From Tricholomella constricta (Eukaryota; Basidiomycota; Agaricomycetes; Agaricales; Lyophyllaceae): 64,000 nt of DNA. The notes under the pieces were generated by a model. It worked only from the letters and a program-made list of their open reading frames with translations. It made no database searches and was not told the origin of the DNA. Position numbers and translations under genes: made by a program. Below, one piece after another: positions 47,896-58,565 of this stretch; within the stretch, counting starts at the first letter, position 1; every line of letters starts with the position of its first letter. Where the stretch lies: NCBI GenBank assembly GCA_013368375.1, contig JAACJP010000055.1, positions 62,001 through 126,000 of the forward strand, in the 5' to 3' direction.

Positions 47896-49972
47896 TGAAT
47901 GTGTTGTATTTGCTATCTCGTGACGAGGGGGGCGTGGAGCTAGATAAGAGTATGGATCTGGATCCACGCGAGTGCCGGCGGCCGCCCAAGGCAAAGAAAT
48001 GCGAGGAGGTAGAGTTCATCTTCGCCCTGATTTGGCTGGCTAAAATCTGCCTTGATCGACGGTTCAACTCAGCGAAGTGCATCACTGAGGGGGGAACAAA
48101 TCTGATTATGATCATTAGGCCAGATGCCTTCAGATACTTACTGTACATACTGGTGCAGGGTAAGCGGAGCATTGCAGAGGAGGAATGGGATTGGCACTGC
48201 GATTGCTGGCATCAACCGTGGGAAATCAAATGGTCGCGAAGAGTTCACAACCGTCGTAGCCTGTAGGTTCCGAGCCTCGAACGAGACAATTTTCACAGCT
48301 GTTCCGCAGGATCATGTCTTGACGGGACAACAATTCCTCTATGTTTTCCGCTATGCATTAACTACACCCGTTGCACCGCCCACCACATCCTCGCACGTCA
48401 TTTGCTACACGCACGCGAACAATATCTGGCACCCGGTGCCAGATATTGTGACGACACCCACATTAATTTACTTAACTACTACTGCGCTCCGCCCTGCCTC
48501 TTGGCTCTACAATGTAGTTCGACCGGCAGTTTCATCTGAATTCATCATCATTCGAATCATCATATCGCCTGGCAATCCCACAACGACGGTTCACGACTAG
48601 ATCCAACGGCACCGTTAGAGACGCTAACAAATGCGCAGCGCAAGTCGAGTAACGGAGACGATGCCGATAACGATGACGATGACGACTTCCATCACTCGCC
48701 CCGCGATTGATGATGAGACGGGGGCAATTCATTAACATTTTCCTAATCTCGCGAGCCGGAACAAACTGAGAGAACGCAGCCTCCTGGGGATGCTGATCAT
48801 GATCATAGGCCGATGATGCTGATTCCGATGATATGATATGATATGATTTGATATGATGGCCGCCAATGGGGCGATGATGATGATGATGCATCGATGATGG
48901 GCGATCTATCAAACAATTTTCGCGGGATTGCGATGCACATGCCGGGGTCAACCAACACAAGGACCCACAGTGCCCTTTTTGGACCCACAACCACGTTGAG
49001 GCTCCCCTCGTCCCTTTTCCTCTCGTGTTCGGCGGGAGGGGATATTGACTGTCCTCGGGCCGTATGTAATAGCCACGCACGCACGCACGCGGGCCTTTCA
49101 TTTAACAATTCATAATTCCTTATGACGCCCAGGTCCAGGCCCAGGGCACCCTGTCGTGCCGTATTTTACTTCTACTTCCGATATATCCCAAACTCACCGA
49201 CTGATCGTGACATCGGACGGACAGGGGACGCCGCATGGTGAAAGCCAGTCTCCAGACTCGCGCGGCGACATCTGAGTTGCCGGTGTGAATTATAATCGCG
49301 AACGACTGTAACTGGAACTGGAGACAGGGGAAATGAATAGGGATAAAAATTGAGGATGGGGATGGAGATGGAGATGGGGATGGGGATGGAGAATTAGAAG
49401 TAGAGGGGAAGGGGAAGGAGAAGGTAGACGGGGTGTGTGTGTGCTTTCCGCCGGCACCTCGTTAAGAGACCGATGAAAAATACTCCGGAACTGGTGCAGG
49501 TGCGAAGTTCGATAGTGTCTCACTCGCGGTGCGAGAAGGCACGAGAAAAACAAAAAAGATGGAAAGAAGCAAACGGCTATGGCGCAGAGACGATGAATTC
49601 TGAATCGGTTCAGTGGGTGTGGCATGTCACAACAACAACACATTGCGAGCGAACTGAGCGCGCCGTGACGACCGCCAAAACTGGAAGATGAAAAATGAAA
49701 AATGAAAAAAGAACAAGAGTGAGCTTGGGCGTCCCGAGTTCCCGAATCCCTAGTCCCGCGGCAGACGCAAGCGAGCAGGAAGTGAGCCTGCTTTGGCCAC
49801 TGGCATGGGTGGCTCACGAGCGCAAGGAGGTGGCGCTTCCCCCCTACGGTCCGTGAGAGCGAAATGGAATACAAGATAAAGGTACTACTAGTTTCACTTT
49901 GAAAGCCAGGCATGTCAGCGCTCGGGCTGGGCGCGCACCGTGATGGATGTAAGGGAGCCACTGTCAGACGAG
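47896..49972. other. Gene-poor stretch with simple repeats
   Basis: No gene is supported; + strand frames at 47892-48266 and 48124-48600 lack motifs. Low-complexity tracts are present: ACGATGACGATG-like at 48665-48690, GATATGATAT repeats at 48832-48858, GATGATGATG at 48872-48885 and a GGAGATGGGGATGG array at about 49350-49395. Confidence 0.4.
48421..48447. repeat. Perfect 27-bp palindrome
   Basis: AATATCTGGCACC, one central C, then GGTGCCAGATATT: 13-bp perfect arms around a single base. It could be a dimer-protein binding site or a cruciform; no gene context explains it. Confidence 0.9.
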
Positions 49973-50672
49973 TACGGTTGCCTGGGAGTCCAAGGTCTAT
50001 TTTCAAATCCCGCTCGAATAATTTCGTGTCACCTCAAAGTATCTGAAGCTTCTACAATCCACTACCGTGTAATATATGTACATATCTGGTCTTTGAAATG
50101 CTGGCAAATGATGGTTAGGTGCCTACAGATCGCTTTTGTATTTCTTCTCATGATTTTAGGGTATTTTGGGAGTCAATATGATCCTAACAAGATGTGAAAA
50201 AAAGGTGCAAGAGGCAACACGTAAATTACCCTCCTCCTTCTCTCTTGATGTTAGAGGGGCTAACCACATATACCTCACCTTCCTAGAGAGTGCCGCCCTC
50301 CAGCGACCTCGATGCGAGGTTTTGTTGCCAGCGAAGCAGGCCGTTTCCGGTTTTCATACTCCGCTCATGTGCCGGTTCAAGCCGTCGATACATATATCAT
50401 CTCATTCTTATCTGTCGCTTGTTTTATTTTGTGATAGACATTAGAGCTATCTACTCAATCCCACGTGTACCGTTTGAAAACAACCGCTGTTACAATTAAC
50501 ATAGTCTCCCACTGTGTGTGAATCGGCACGTGAGCGGAGTCTGAAAACCGGAAACAAGCGAACCTGCCTGCTTTGCTGGCAAGAAAACCTTCGCGACGAG
50601 GTCTCTATACATAGGGCGGCACTCTCTAAAGAGTCAAGATAAATATGAATAGTCCCTCTAGCATCAGAAGGA

Positions 50673-50677
50673 GGAGG
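50673..50677. repeat. Target site duplication of the copia element, left
   Basis: GGAGG immediately before the left LTR; it recurs immediately after the right LTR at 55960-55964. Five bp is the usual length for Ty1/copia integration. Confidence 0.85.
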
Positions 50678-50957
50678 TGTTGCGAGCGTTCAGGGAAGAG
50701 GATGACCGAACACCGAGAAACTTCCGGTGAGCTGAATAGATCTGACGGGGACTAGGGTCCAGATGTCAGATGTAGAGAAATAGCTAAGGTATATTGTAAG
50801 TAGCATACCTAGGGTCCAGATGTCAGATGTAGAGAAATAGCTAAGGGAGACTCTACATCTACGGATGGATAACAGTATGCGTAACACGTGATCAGTAAGA
50901 GATAAGATGTCCGGAAAGATATGTAGTGGTGCTGAGGAATAATATATGGCGGCGACA
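50678..50957 (-). repeat. Left LTR (3' LTR of the copia element)
   Basis: 280 bp, identical to 55680-55959. It contains an internal direct repeat of 38 bp starting CTAGGGTCCAGATGTCAGAT, at 50752-50789 and 50809-50846 (period 57), which may be a duplicated enhancer or transcription-factor site. Confidence 0.93.
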
Positions 50958-50966
50958 CTCCCACCT
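50958..50966 (-). promoter_or_regulatory. Polypurine tract candidate
   Basis: Read on the minus strand, AGGTGGGAG directly abuts the 3' LTR (TGTCGCC..). This is where plus-strand DNA synthesis is primed in LTR elements. Confidence 0.6.
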
Positions 50967-50981
50967 GATGCAGTGCCAGGA

Positions 50982-53900
50982 CTACATCACCGGAGGATTA
51001 TCGATGGGGTCGCGGGACCACTCACCAACTATACCCATGCGACGTCGGAAATGGTCGACCAAATCGCGCGACAGGGCCTTCGTCAGGATATCGGCGGTCT
51101 GTTCTGCGGTGGAGATGAAAGCTGGCGCGATTTTGCCATCGGCCACGGCCTTGCGAAGCCAAAACCAGTGGCGGTCAAGGTGCTTAAGTCGGCCCATGTG
51201 CTCTGGGTGTTTGCTAACCGAGATGGCAGACTGGTTATCGACGTTCATGATAGACGGACCCGTCTGTGCTGATCCAATGTCGGAGAGGAAATTGCGTAGC
51301 CAGCATAACTCGCGGCCAGTTTCACTTGCGGCGACGAACTCTGCCTCGGTAGTTGATAGCGCGACGATGCTCTGGAGGCGGCTGAACCAGCTGATAGCAC
51401 CGCCTGCGACAAGGAGGAGAGTGCCGGTCGTCGAGCGTCCATCATCAACGCTCCCACCGTGGTCAGCGTCGGAGTAGGTTTGGAAAAGGGAGCCGGAGGG
51501 TGCGAGTGCAGCGGCGGCAGCAGAATACTCGATACGGTAATCGAGCGTACCTCGGATGTAGCGTAGCAAATGTTTGACAGCTTTCCAGTGAGCCGGCCCC
51601 GGATTGGTGTTGAAACGGCATAGTACTCCCACCGCAAATGCTATGTCCGGGCGCGTACACATGGCTAGGTACAGGAGCGCGCCCGTCGCCTGGATGTAAG
51701 GGACGGAGCGCATCTCGTCCTCTTCTGCGGGGGAACTTGGGCGCTGGTCCTTAGTGAGGCGCAGCCCAGCTTCCATAGGCGTGGTGACAGGCTTTGCATT
51801 GAGCATGCCGAAGCGGGCAAGGATCTCAACAGCGTATGCACGCTGGTCAATCCATAGTTTTCGGGCAGGGCGGTCGCGAGTAACGCGAACACCAAGGAGA
51901 CCGGTGGTAGGCCCGAGGTGGCGCAACGTGAAATGTTCACGTAGCTGCTCGATGGTGCGCAGAATGGCTGGCATCGACGCGGAGGCGATAGTCATGTCGT
52001 CCACATGCACTGGTATGATTATACGCACCTGATCGCGGAGGTACACAAAGACGCAGGGGTCAGAGACGATGCGCGCAAACCCTAGTGAGAGGAAGACTTT
52101 GTGGAGGAGCTGATGCCACAGGTACGCGCCCTGTTTCAGTCCGTAGAGCCCCTTGCGAATATGAGCGACGGGTACACCGTCACCAGGCGCGCGTGTTGTT
52201 CCTGGTAGTGGCTGCGAGTGGAAGCCGTCTGGGAGTCTCATGTAGATCTCGCTGGCGTCGACATTGCTGTGGAGGAATGCAGCTGTAATGTCAACAGACT
52301 CCAGATGTAAGTCCTCAGAGCCGGCAAGGGCGAGAATGGTCCTGACAGCGTTCCAGCGAGCCGTTGGCGCGAACGTCTCATCAAAATCGACGCCCGGGCG
52401 CTGACTGAAGCCCTGTGCAACAACGCGCGCTTTGAAACGGTCAACTGCGCCGCTTGGGAGGTGCTTGACCTTGAAAACCCAGCGCGACCCGATGGTCTTC
52501 TTACCTGCAGGCAGGAAAACCACGCGCCAAGTCCCGTTGACGGCATGTGCGTTCATCTCTTCACACATTGCCTCATGCCATTGGGCAGCGTGTTCACTTC
52601 CCATGGCATCGCGAAATGACTTTGGGTTGCCGTCGTGGACTCCCACCTTATACGCGCTTTCGTCTTCGGTGAAAGCTGCAAATGCCATGCCGTATCCCCC
52701 AGGGCTAATGCCGTGCTCGACGTATGCACGCCCGGCAGCTGTCAGCGCGTCGATGGATGCCAGGTTGACGACAAGGTCGACCTCTTGTTCACCAGCGGCA
52801 TCGACGGCGCCGACCTCAACATCCCAGAGCTCGGGTTCCTCAACAGCTGGGTCAGGCGCGGCAGGCACCTCAGCGTGCATACGGGTATCCATGCGTGCTT
52901 GCGCCTTCTGCTGCAGGCGTTCATCATGCAGCCGGGACGACTCAACATATGCGTTGTTGGGGTGGAACGCAGGTTTGCGTTCACGTAGGCGGCGAGGCGA
53001 GGGAGGCCGGGCGACAATCTCCTCATGAGGAGGCAGCTCGAGGATCGCGGCTGGTGGGGGTACTACCTGTTCTACTGCCCTAGCAGGAACAGGCTCGACT
53101 CCCACCGCTCTGGGCACTTCCTGGGCGATGGCAGGAACTGATGGCACCTCAAATTCATCAGAATCGTAGGGCTCATCGTCGTCGGAGTCAGGGAAGTCGC
53201 TGGGAAGTGGGGTGGCGCTAGAAGTGGCGCCCGTGGTCTTAAGACCAGGGAATTCGGTCTCATCGAAGATGACGTCCCGAGAGACGTGCGTTTTCTGTGT
53301 GATGGGATCATATACCATCCACCCTGCATAGTTATCGGGGTATCCGATGAATATGCCCTTTATGGTGTGACCATGGAGGGATTTGCGCTTTTCGCGTCCA
53401 ATGAGGACATAGGCGCGGCATCCGAAGACGCGGAGGTGCGCAATGCGCGGCTTTCGACCTTTGAACGCCTCAAAAGGAGTGATATTGTTGGGAAGAGCAG
53501 ATGTCGGGCAGCGGTTGTGTACATGACGGTACACACGAAGAGCGTAGCGCCAGAAGCTAAGGGGTAAGCCAGCTTCTTGAAGCATGGCTGTAACGGCTTC
53601 CGAAATTGTTCGATTGAGGCGCTCAGCGACGCCGTTTTGCTGGGGTGTTGCGGGGGTAGTCCATTCTGTGCGGATCCCTTCTGCGGCGCACAGATCCAGC
53701 AGTTCTTGGAGCGTGTACTCCCCGCCATGGTCGCTGTGTATACAGCGGATTTTACGCCCAGTTTGGCGTTCTACGAGAGCTTTGAAAAGTTTGAAAGCAG
53801 CAAAGACTTCGCTTTTCTTGCCCATAGTGTAGAGTTCGAGCCACCGAGAACAGTCATCCATGAAGGTGACCCAGTATCGGTGCCCAGCGCTCGACACGGT

Positions 53901-55520
53901 CATAGGACCGTGAACATCGCTGAAGATGCGATCAAGTACGCCTGCCGCACGATCTGCAGTCTGGGGAAAAGGACTGCGATGCTGTTTCCCACTGATGCAT
54001 GCCTCACAAACTTTGGGTAGTGGCGCACGCGAGTCGATGTTCAGATCGGCGGTTAGATTCTCCCGAATCAGCTGGTTTAAACGTTCCTTACCGAGGTGAC
54101 AGAGGCGACGGTGAAGGAGCGAACGGTCAACGAGTGCGGCTCGGAACGCGCTGTGTGCAGATAGGATGGGGGATTGGTTGATGGTCGTACCGTTCAGATA
54201 GCCGGTAGTTGAGGAGTCGACTGTGGCGGTGAAGATAAGGTTCTTCATATCTCCCTTGTAGAAAGAGACGGTTCGCGCGCGGATAACCACGAGAAAGTTC
54301 TGGTGCGTGGTAAGGGAGAGGACCGACAACAGACTGTTTGCGAGTTCAGGTACAAAAAGTACATTGGTGATGATAACATCGCGCAAGCGTGCCCCACTCG
54401 CGTCTGTCCCGTCCGGCCTGAACAGAACGGATCCCTTTCCCTCCGAATAAACCACTTTTCCATCAGCGAGATGGATTGGAACCCTCCACGGCTTCAGATC
54501 GTCGCCGAACCACGTGCGCTTGGGGGTCATATGCGCAGAGGCCCCAGTGTCTGTATTCCAGCGATTAGCGGCGAGGTTTTCGGAGGATTGGGAGGAGCGA
54601 CAAACGGCGGCGTCGGCTTTGATAGCGGGGCCATCGCATCCCTCTTCGGTCTTAGCGGAGGCACCTCTCTTGCTGCGGTTACGGCCTCGATCCGATTTAC
54701 CGCTTGACCGCTGGTTGTTGCTCTTCTTCTTCGCAAGATCGCGTGCGTCGCTGTAAGATGGGCAGTTCATCATCGTATGTTCGCCGTCGCACAAGAAACA
54801 CTTGACGATGCGGGCGGCTGCGGCTGCAGCTGCAGCAGCGGCGGCGATGGCAGCGGTCTCGGCCTCTTCGTTTGCTGCACGTCGTTGCGTCTCCTCGGTG
54901 CGGAAGGCCTCTAGGACTGAGTCTTTGGTGAGTGTCGTGAGGAGCAGGACGGAGGAAATGAAGGAGTTGTATTCCGCGGGGAGCGCGCGGATCATCGCCA
55001 TGATTGTGAGCTCCTCGTCGAGTTTCTCGAGGGTGTAGGCGACGACTAGCTGTCCATGTGCATTCGTGGTGTTTTGGGGGCGTAGGGCTTTGATCCGAAG
55101 CATAGCGCCCGTGACGCGTGTGGTGAGATCGGTGAGCGTTTCGTCTTCTTTCTTCCGGATGTTGAAGAGGTCGCTGAGCGAATTGAAACGGGAATTGGGG
55201 GCAGATTTGCTGTGGATGGTGTGGAGCATCTCCCACATCGCGGAGGGGTCGTCACGAATGGCGTCGACATGTATCTTGTTGGCTTCGTCGAGCCACTGGT
55301 AGATTTCGCCGGCAGCTTTATCGGACCGGTATTCGAACGCGGTAATGGCGGCTGCGACAGTGGCGTCTCCGACTACGGGTGACGGGCACGTCTCCTTGCG
55401 AAGGACAAGGCGGATAACACCGAGGTACATGAGACGGCCGTACATAGACTTCTCCCAGTCCATGTATTTAATCGTCCCGAGTTTGGACAAGGGGGATCGC
55501 GAGGAAGCATCGTTGGACAT
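50982..55520 (-). CDS. Copia gag-pol polyprotein, intact
   Basis: A single 1512-aa frame with every domain in Ty1/copia order (protease, integrase, RT, RNase H). The N-terminal gag-like part is followed by an Ala run, a zinc knuckle (CFLCDGEHTMMNC, spacing C-x2-C-x3-H-x4-C) and a basic tail. The protease has WNTDTGASAHM. The pre-integrase zinc region has RLCHLGKERL and CEACISGKQHRSPFP. The integrase shows the D,D,E residues in FSDVHGPM, CIHSDHGGEYT and QQNGVAERLNR. RT has GSRWVFKVKHLPSGAVDRFK, FDETFAPTAR, KGLYGLKQGAYLWHQ and the catalytic VHVDDMTIAS. RNase H has YSDADHGG, LSTTEAEFVAAS and VDNQSAI. There is no stop, no frameshift and no separate gag frame. ATG at 55520 follows the leader. With identical LTRs it is a good candidate for a currently mobile copy. 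Confidence 0.95.
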   Translation of the reverse strand: MSNDASSRSPLSKLGTIKYMDWEKSMYGRLMYLGVIRLVLRKETCPSPVVGDATVAAAITAFEYRSDKAAGEIYQWLDEANKIHVDAIRDDPSAMWEMLHTIHSKSAPNSRFNSLSDLFNIRKKEDETLTDLTTRVTGAMLRIKALRPQNTTNAHGQLVVAYTLEKLDEELTIMAMIRALPAEYNSFISSVLLLTTLTKDSVLEAFRTEETQRRAANEEAETAAIAAAAAAAAAAARIVKCFLCDGEHTMMNCPSYSDARDLAKKKSNNQRSSGKSDRGRNRSKRGASAKTEEGCDGPAIKADAAVCRSSQSSENLAANRWNTDTGASAHMTPKRTWFGDDLKPWRVPIHLADGKVVYSEGKGSVLFRPDGTDASGARLRDVIITNVLFVPELANSLLSVLSLTTHQNFLVVIRARTVSFYKGDMKNLIFTATVDSSTTGYLNGTTINQSPILSAHSAFRAALVDRSLLHRRLCHLGKERLNQLIRENLTADLNIDSRAPLPKVCEACISGKQHRSPFPQTADRAAGVLDRIFSDVHGPMTVSSAGHRYWVTFMDDCSRWLELYTMGKKSEVFAAFKLFKALVERQTGRKIRCIHSDHGGEYTLQELLDLCAAEGIRTEWTTPATPQQNGVAERLNRTISEAVTAMLQEAGLPLSFWRYALRVYRHVHNRCPTSALPNNITPFEAFKGRKPRIAHLRVFGCRAYVLIGREKRKSLHGHTIKGIFIGYPDNYAGWMVYDPITQKTHVSRDVIFDETEFPGLKTTGATSSATPLPSDFPDSDDDEPYDSDEFEVPSVPAIAQEVPRAVGVEPVPARAVEQVVPPPAAILELPPHEEIVARPPSPRRLRERKPAFHPNNAYVESSRLHDERLQQKAQARMDTRMHAEVPAAPDPAVEEPELWDVEVGAVDAAGEQEVDLVVNLASIDALTAAGRAYVEHGISPGGYGMAFAAFTEDESAYKVGVHDGNPKSFRDAMGSEHAAQWHEAMCEEMNAHAVNGTWRVVFLPAGKKTIGSRWVFKVKHLPSGAVDRFKARVVAQGFSQRPGVDFDETFAPTARWNAVRTILALAGSEDLHLESVDITAAFLHSNVDASEIYMRLPDGFHSQPLPGTTRAPGDGVPVAHIRKGLYGLKQGAYLWHQLLHKVFLSLGFARIVSDPCVFVYLRDQVRIIIPVHVDDMTIASASMPAILRTIEQLREHFTLRHLGPTTGLLGVRVTRDRPARKLWIDQRAYAVEILARFGMLNAKPVTTPMEAGLRLTKDQRPSSPAEEDEMRSVPYIQATGALLYLAMCTRPDIAFAVGVLCRFNTNPGPAHWKAVKHLLRYIRGTLDYRIEYSAAAAALAPSGSLFQTYSDADHGGSVDDGRSTTGTLLLVAGGAISWFSRLQSIVALSTTEAEFVAASETGRELCWLRNFLSDIGSAQTGPSIMNVDNQSAISVSKHPEHMGRLKHLDRHWFWLRKAVADGKIAPAFISTAEQTADILTKALSRDLVDHFRRRMGIVGEWSRDPIDNPPVM

Positions 55521-55665
55521 GTTGTCTGATAAGATCAGATAAGGATCTGAGAAAATGTCGGGCTCGACAGGTAACTGGAGCTTGACAGATGTCAGATGGA
55601 GCCGGCTGCGACGCTAGAGCGGAGCCTGGGCGAATGGAAGTTCTACGGTGTTTATAGTCGGGGCA

Positions 55666-55679
55666 CGGGGCCCATAACC
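55666..55679 (-). promoter_or_regulatory. Primer binding site candidate (initiator tRNA-Met anticodon arm)
   Basis: Just inside the 5' LTR the minus strand reads GGTTATGGGCCCCG. Its complement, CGGGGCCCATAACC, matches the anticodon arm of eukaryotic initiator tRNA-Met around CCATAACC. Copia elements of insects and others prime from such an internal half-tRNA rather than the tRNA 3' end. The match is from memory of tRNA sequences. Confidence 0.55.
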
Positions 55680-55959
55680 TGTTGCGAGCGTTCAGGGAAG
55701 AGGATGACCGAACACCGAGAAACTTCCGGTGAGCTGAATAGATCTGACGGGGACTAGGGTCCAGATGTCAGATGTAGAGAAATAGCTAAGGTATATTGTA
55801 AGTAGCATACCTAGGGTCCAGATGTCAGATGTAGAGAAATAGCTAAGGGAGACTCTACATCTACGGATGGATAACAGTATGCGTAACACGTGATCAGTAA
55901 GAGATAAGATGTCCGGAAAGATATGTAGTGGTGCTGAGGAATAATATATGGCGGCGACA
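55680..55959 (-). repeat. Right LTR (5' LTR of the copia element)
   Basis: 280 bp, identical to 50678-50957, and followed by the target duplication GGAGG at 55960-55964. It should contain the promoter and start of the element's transcript. Confidence 0.93.
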
Positions 55960-56396
55960 GGAGGATTTTACATGGTAGATTTTGCACATTTTTCCAACAC
56001 CTTGTCAATGTCATGTTGACTCCCAAAATACTTGAAAATCATGAGCAGAAGTATCGGTGCCATATGTAAGTATCCACCCATCATCTACCAGCATTTCATA
56101 GACCAGATATCCATATATTAAACACGGTGGTGAACTGCAGAAGCTTTAGACATTTTGAGGTCGACTGAATTATTTGAGCGGGATTTGAAAATAGACCTTG
56201 GACTCCCAGGCAACCGTAGACGAGTCACAACTCCCCAGACAAGTCACAACTCCCGCGCGGGGGAAGGAAGATAGCGTATCCACGTCGTACGTTCCGGTGA
56301 ATTCGAACTGACGCGCCTGCGCAGACGCTCTGAGTCTGTACCCACGAACGTCATGGAAGGGGCTGTCAAGGTTCAGAGACACGTGTCTTCGCCTTC

Positions 56397-56709
56397 GACC
56401 TTCCGCCAAATTCGCCTGCGATGTTTCGGGGTTTCGATACGTGTGAATTTACCGTCCGCCACGGAAAGCTTCGAATACGAAGACGATGACTCGACTTTAC
56501 TACTTTGGAAACGTTTTTTGTCAATTGACGAAGAATTGAGGGGATGAGGAGGGGTCGACCAAATTCGCCTGCGATATTTCGGGGTTTCGATACGTGTGAA
56601 TTTACCGTCCGCCACGGAAAACTTCGAAGACGAAGACGATGACTCGAATTTACTACTTTGAAAACGTTATTTGTGAATTGACAAAGAATTGAAGGGATGG
56701 GGAGGGGTC
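56397..56709. repeat. Tandem duplication of a ~155-bp unit
   Basis: Copy 1 at about 56397-56557 and copy 2 at 56556-56709 share CAAATTCGCCTGCGAT.TTTC, GGGGTTTCGATACGTGTGAA, TTTACCGTCCGCCACGGAAA, GAAGACGATGACTCGA.TTTA and end GAGGGGTC-like. Differences are scattered substitutions. A minus-strand frame runs through both, with SVADGKFTRIETPKHRRRIW recurring as ADGKFTRIETPKYRRRIW. This reflects the duplication and need not be coding. Confidence 0.85.
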
Positions 56710-58565
56710 TCTTCCTGTGTCAACGTGTTGTAGGTAGATACGTAGATCCATAAGTCGGCATATCCGAGGTCGACGCCATTCGGGGAGTCAGTCAGGGCCG
56801 GGATCTGCGGTGGGGTGATAGTCACATCAAACGATGCCGCCGGGACGTCGTCGAGGCAGGCATATTGCAGATTGGGTGGGTGGGTGGGTCGAAGTGCAGT
56901 CCGAGACCGGGCCTCCGCGGGTAGCTTCAATCGAACTTCAAATTGAGCTCGAGGCCGACATTGACAGGCTCCGGTGCGACGGGGAGAAACTCACACCGAA
57001 GCGCTGCACATGCCCAATCCGAGATTGGTCGTGGTGGTTCTTTGTCTTGTTGTAAGGGAAAAGAAGAGAAGGAGAAGAACATAGCCCGCACTGGGGCATG
57101 AATCGCTGCGGTCACGTCTCAGTTCCGAGTCCAAGTCCGTGTCCATGTCCACGCCTTGGGGCGTACCGTTCTTCCATTACTTTCCCGCGAAGACGGAAAT
57201 AGAGCTGCGCAGTTTTATCCTATGGGCGTGGTTGTCGTTCAATGTCCGTCACCCGTATCCCGTGTCTCGTGTACCGTGGCGTACAGCTTTGCTCGTTTGT
57301 TGGCTTGTTCACCTGTTCACCCGTTCAGACCATCACGATATCGATGTGTTTGTGTTCATCAAAGATGTATCTGGAGATGTGAGCTGGGGGCTGGGAGGCG
57401 GGGCGTAGGTAGGTAGGTGACCCAATGATGGGATCCGTGGGGCTGCGAAAACAGAGGAACAAGGAGACTGGACACGGATGCGAACAGAGACGGCAACACG
57501 AGAATGCGAATGGGAACAACACCAACACCAACACCAACACCAACGACAACAAGTTGAATTGGGTTGTGGTACGATGATGATGATGATGACGGATTTGTAA
57601 GGACCCTCTCCCCCCCTACTTGCATCAGGCTGAATCATAGAGTTCCGAACAACGAGTAACGAGTACAAAAAAGAACCACGAGCAAGGTGTGAATTTCGAA
57701 CCAAGGCGTATGTGGCGATGATAGCTTGTATGTTGATACGTTGATTCCGCCAGGTGCCACTGGAACGAACACTTGCGATCATCATCAGTGTTCCATGATC
57801 AGACCAGCTGATGGGAAGGACAGGACAGAACAAGGCATGTGATGATTGAGTGCCCGGACTTGGATATCCCAAACATCGAAGATGGAACAGACACAGACAC
57901 AGACACAGACGCAGATGCGGATGCGAAAAATAGAACAGAATAAGAACAGAACAGGGCGTGTGAATGGAAGCTGGGTCGGGGCTGCCGCTGGCCGGAGGTG
58001 ATTGGACTAGGGCCTAAGCGCAGGGGGCTATTGAATTTATGCGCACGGAGAAATGGAGTTTACGACATACACAACACACAGAGACAGAGAGGTGGCGTCG
58101 CAGGCGGGGAAGGAAGGCCAGAATCACAGCCGGGGAAATGGGCTAAACATTGACATTCAGAATTGAATGGCAGTGGGCATGGAACAAATGATCATGATGG
58201 ACAGCGATGGGTTATCCTGTTGTGATTTTTAAAAACAGACATAGGCTAGCAGAAAGCGAAAAAAAGTGATCGAGGGGGCGGTGATGGGAGTCAGGGTCGT
58301 CGTGATAAGGTGGGAGATTCCCGATTGGGAAGGTGGTTGGATTTTGGGACAACGTGGAGCTCGCGGATTGCCGGGGAGATGGCCGTGTGATCCGAGGGTG
58401 AGCGGGGGTTGAAAAGTATTATAGACCGGTATATCGGAGGTTGAAAAAAAAGACGTGCCAAGAGGGACGCGTTGAACCGTCGCGAGCCAGTCTGTTGAGC
58501 GCTGGATGACCCATAGGGTTCTTTCAGACTTACCCATCAACATCTTACTGCACAGCTCCTCAACC
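56710..58565. other. Gene-poor stretch, long 5' region of the GATA gene
   Basis: No gene is supported. Simple repeats include an AACACC array at about 57520-57545, GATGATGATGATG at 57575-57590 and ACAGACACAGAC at about 57890-57912. A pyrimidine/purine-skewed stretch runs into the GATA factor start. Long 5' regions are common for developmental regulators. Confidence 0.4.

Larger units (their letters stand above)
50678..55959 (-). mobile_element. Complete Ty1/copia LTR retrotransposon
   Basis: A full-length 5282-bp element read on the minus strand: 5' LTR at 55680-55959, an untranslated leader of about 159 bp, one gag-pol frame at 55520-50982 and 3' LTR at 50678-50957. The two LTRs (280 bp each, TG..CA ends as read on the + strand) appear identical over their whole length, and the GGAGG target duplication is perfect, so integration is recent. 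A primer-binding-site candidate and a purine tract are in the expected places. It sits in the right arm of the foldback element. Confidence 0.95.
49967..56224. mobile_element. Foldback/MITE-like element (959 bp) split by a copia insertion
   Basis: A long inverted-repeat element flanked by the 6-bp direct repeat GACGAG (49967-49972 and 56219-56224). The left arm 49973-50377 starts TACGGTTGCCTGGGAGTCCA. The right arm is 50521-50677 plus 55965-56218 and ends in the reverse complement of that start. Arms are about 405 and 411 bp and align along their whole length with scattered differences; the loop is 50378-50520. Without the copia element and its 5-bp duplication, the element is 959 bp. It encodes nothing and must have been moved by a transposase elsewhere. 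The superfamily is not assigned; a 6-bp target duplication is not typical of the commonest groups. Confidence 0.85.

Noticed and set aside
49290..50006. Minus-strand frame of 238 codons rich in Ser, Phe and His-Pro
   Set aside because: It overlaps the end of the foldback element and a GGAGATGG simple repeat, and has no motif; low-complexity chance frame.
51754..54756. Several plus-strand frames of 60-200 codons
   Set aside because: All lie antisense to the intact copia gag-pol frame and have no independent features.
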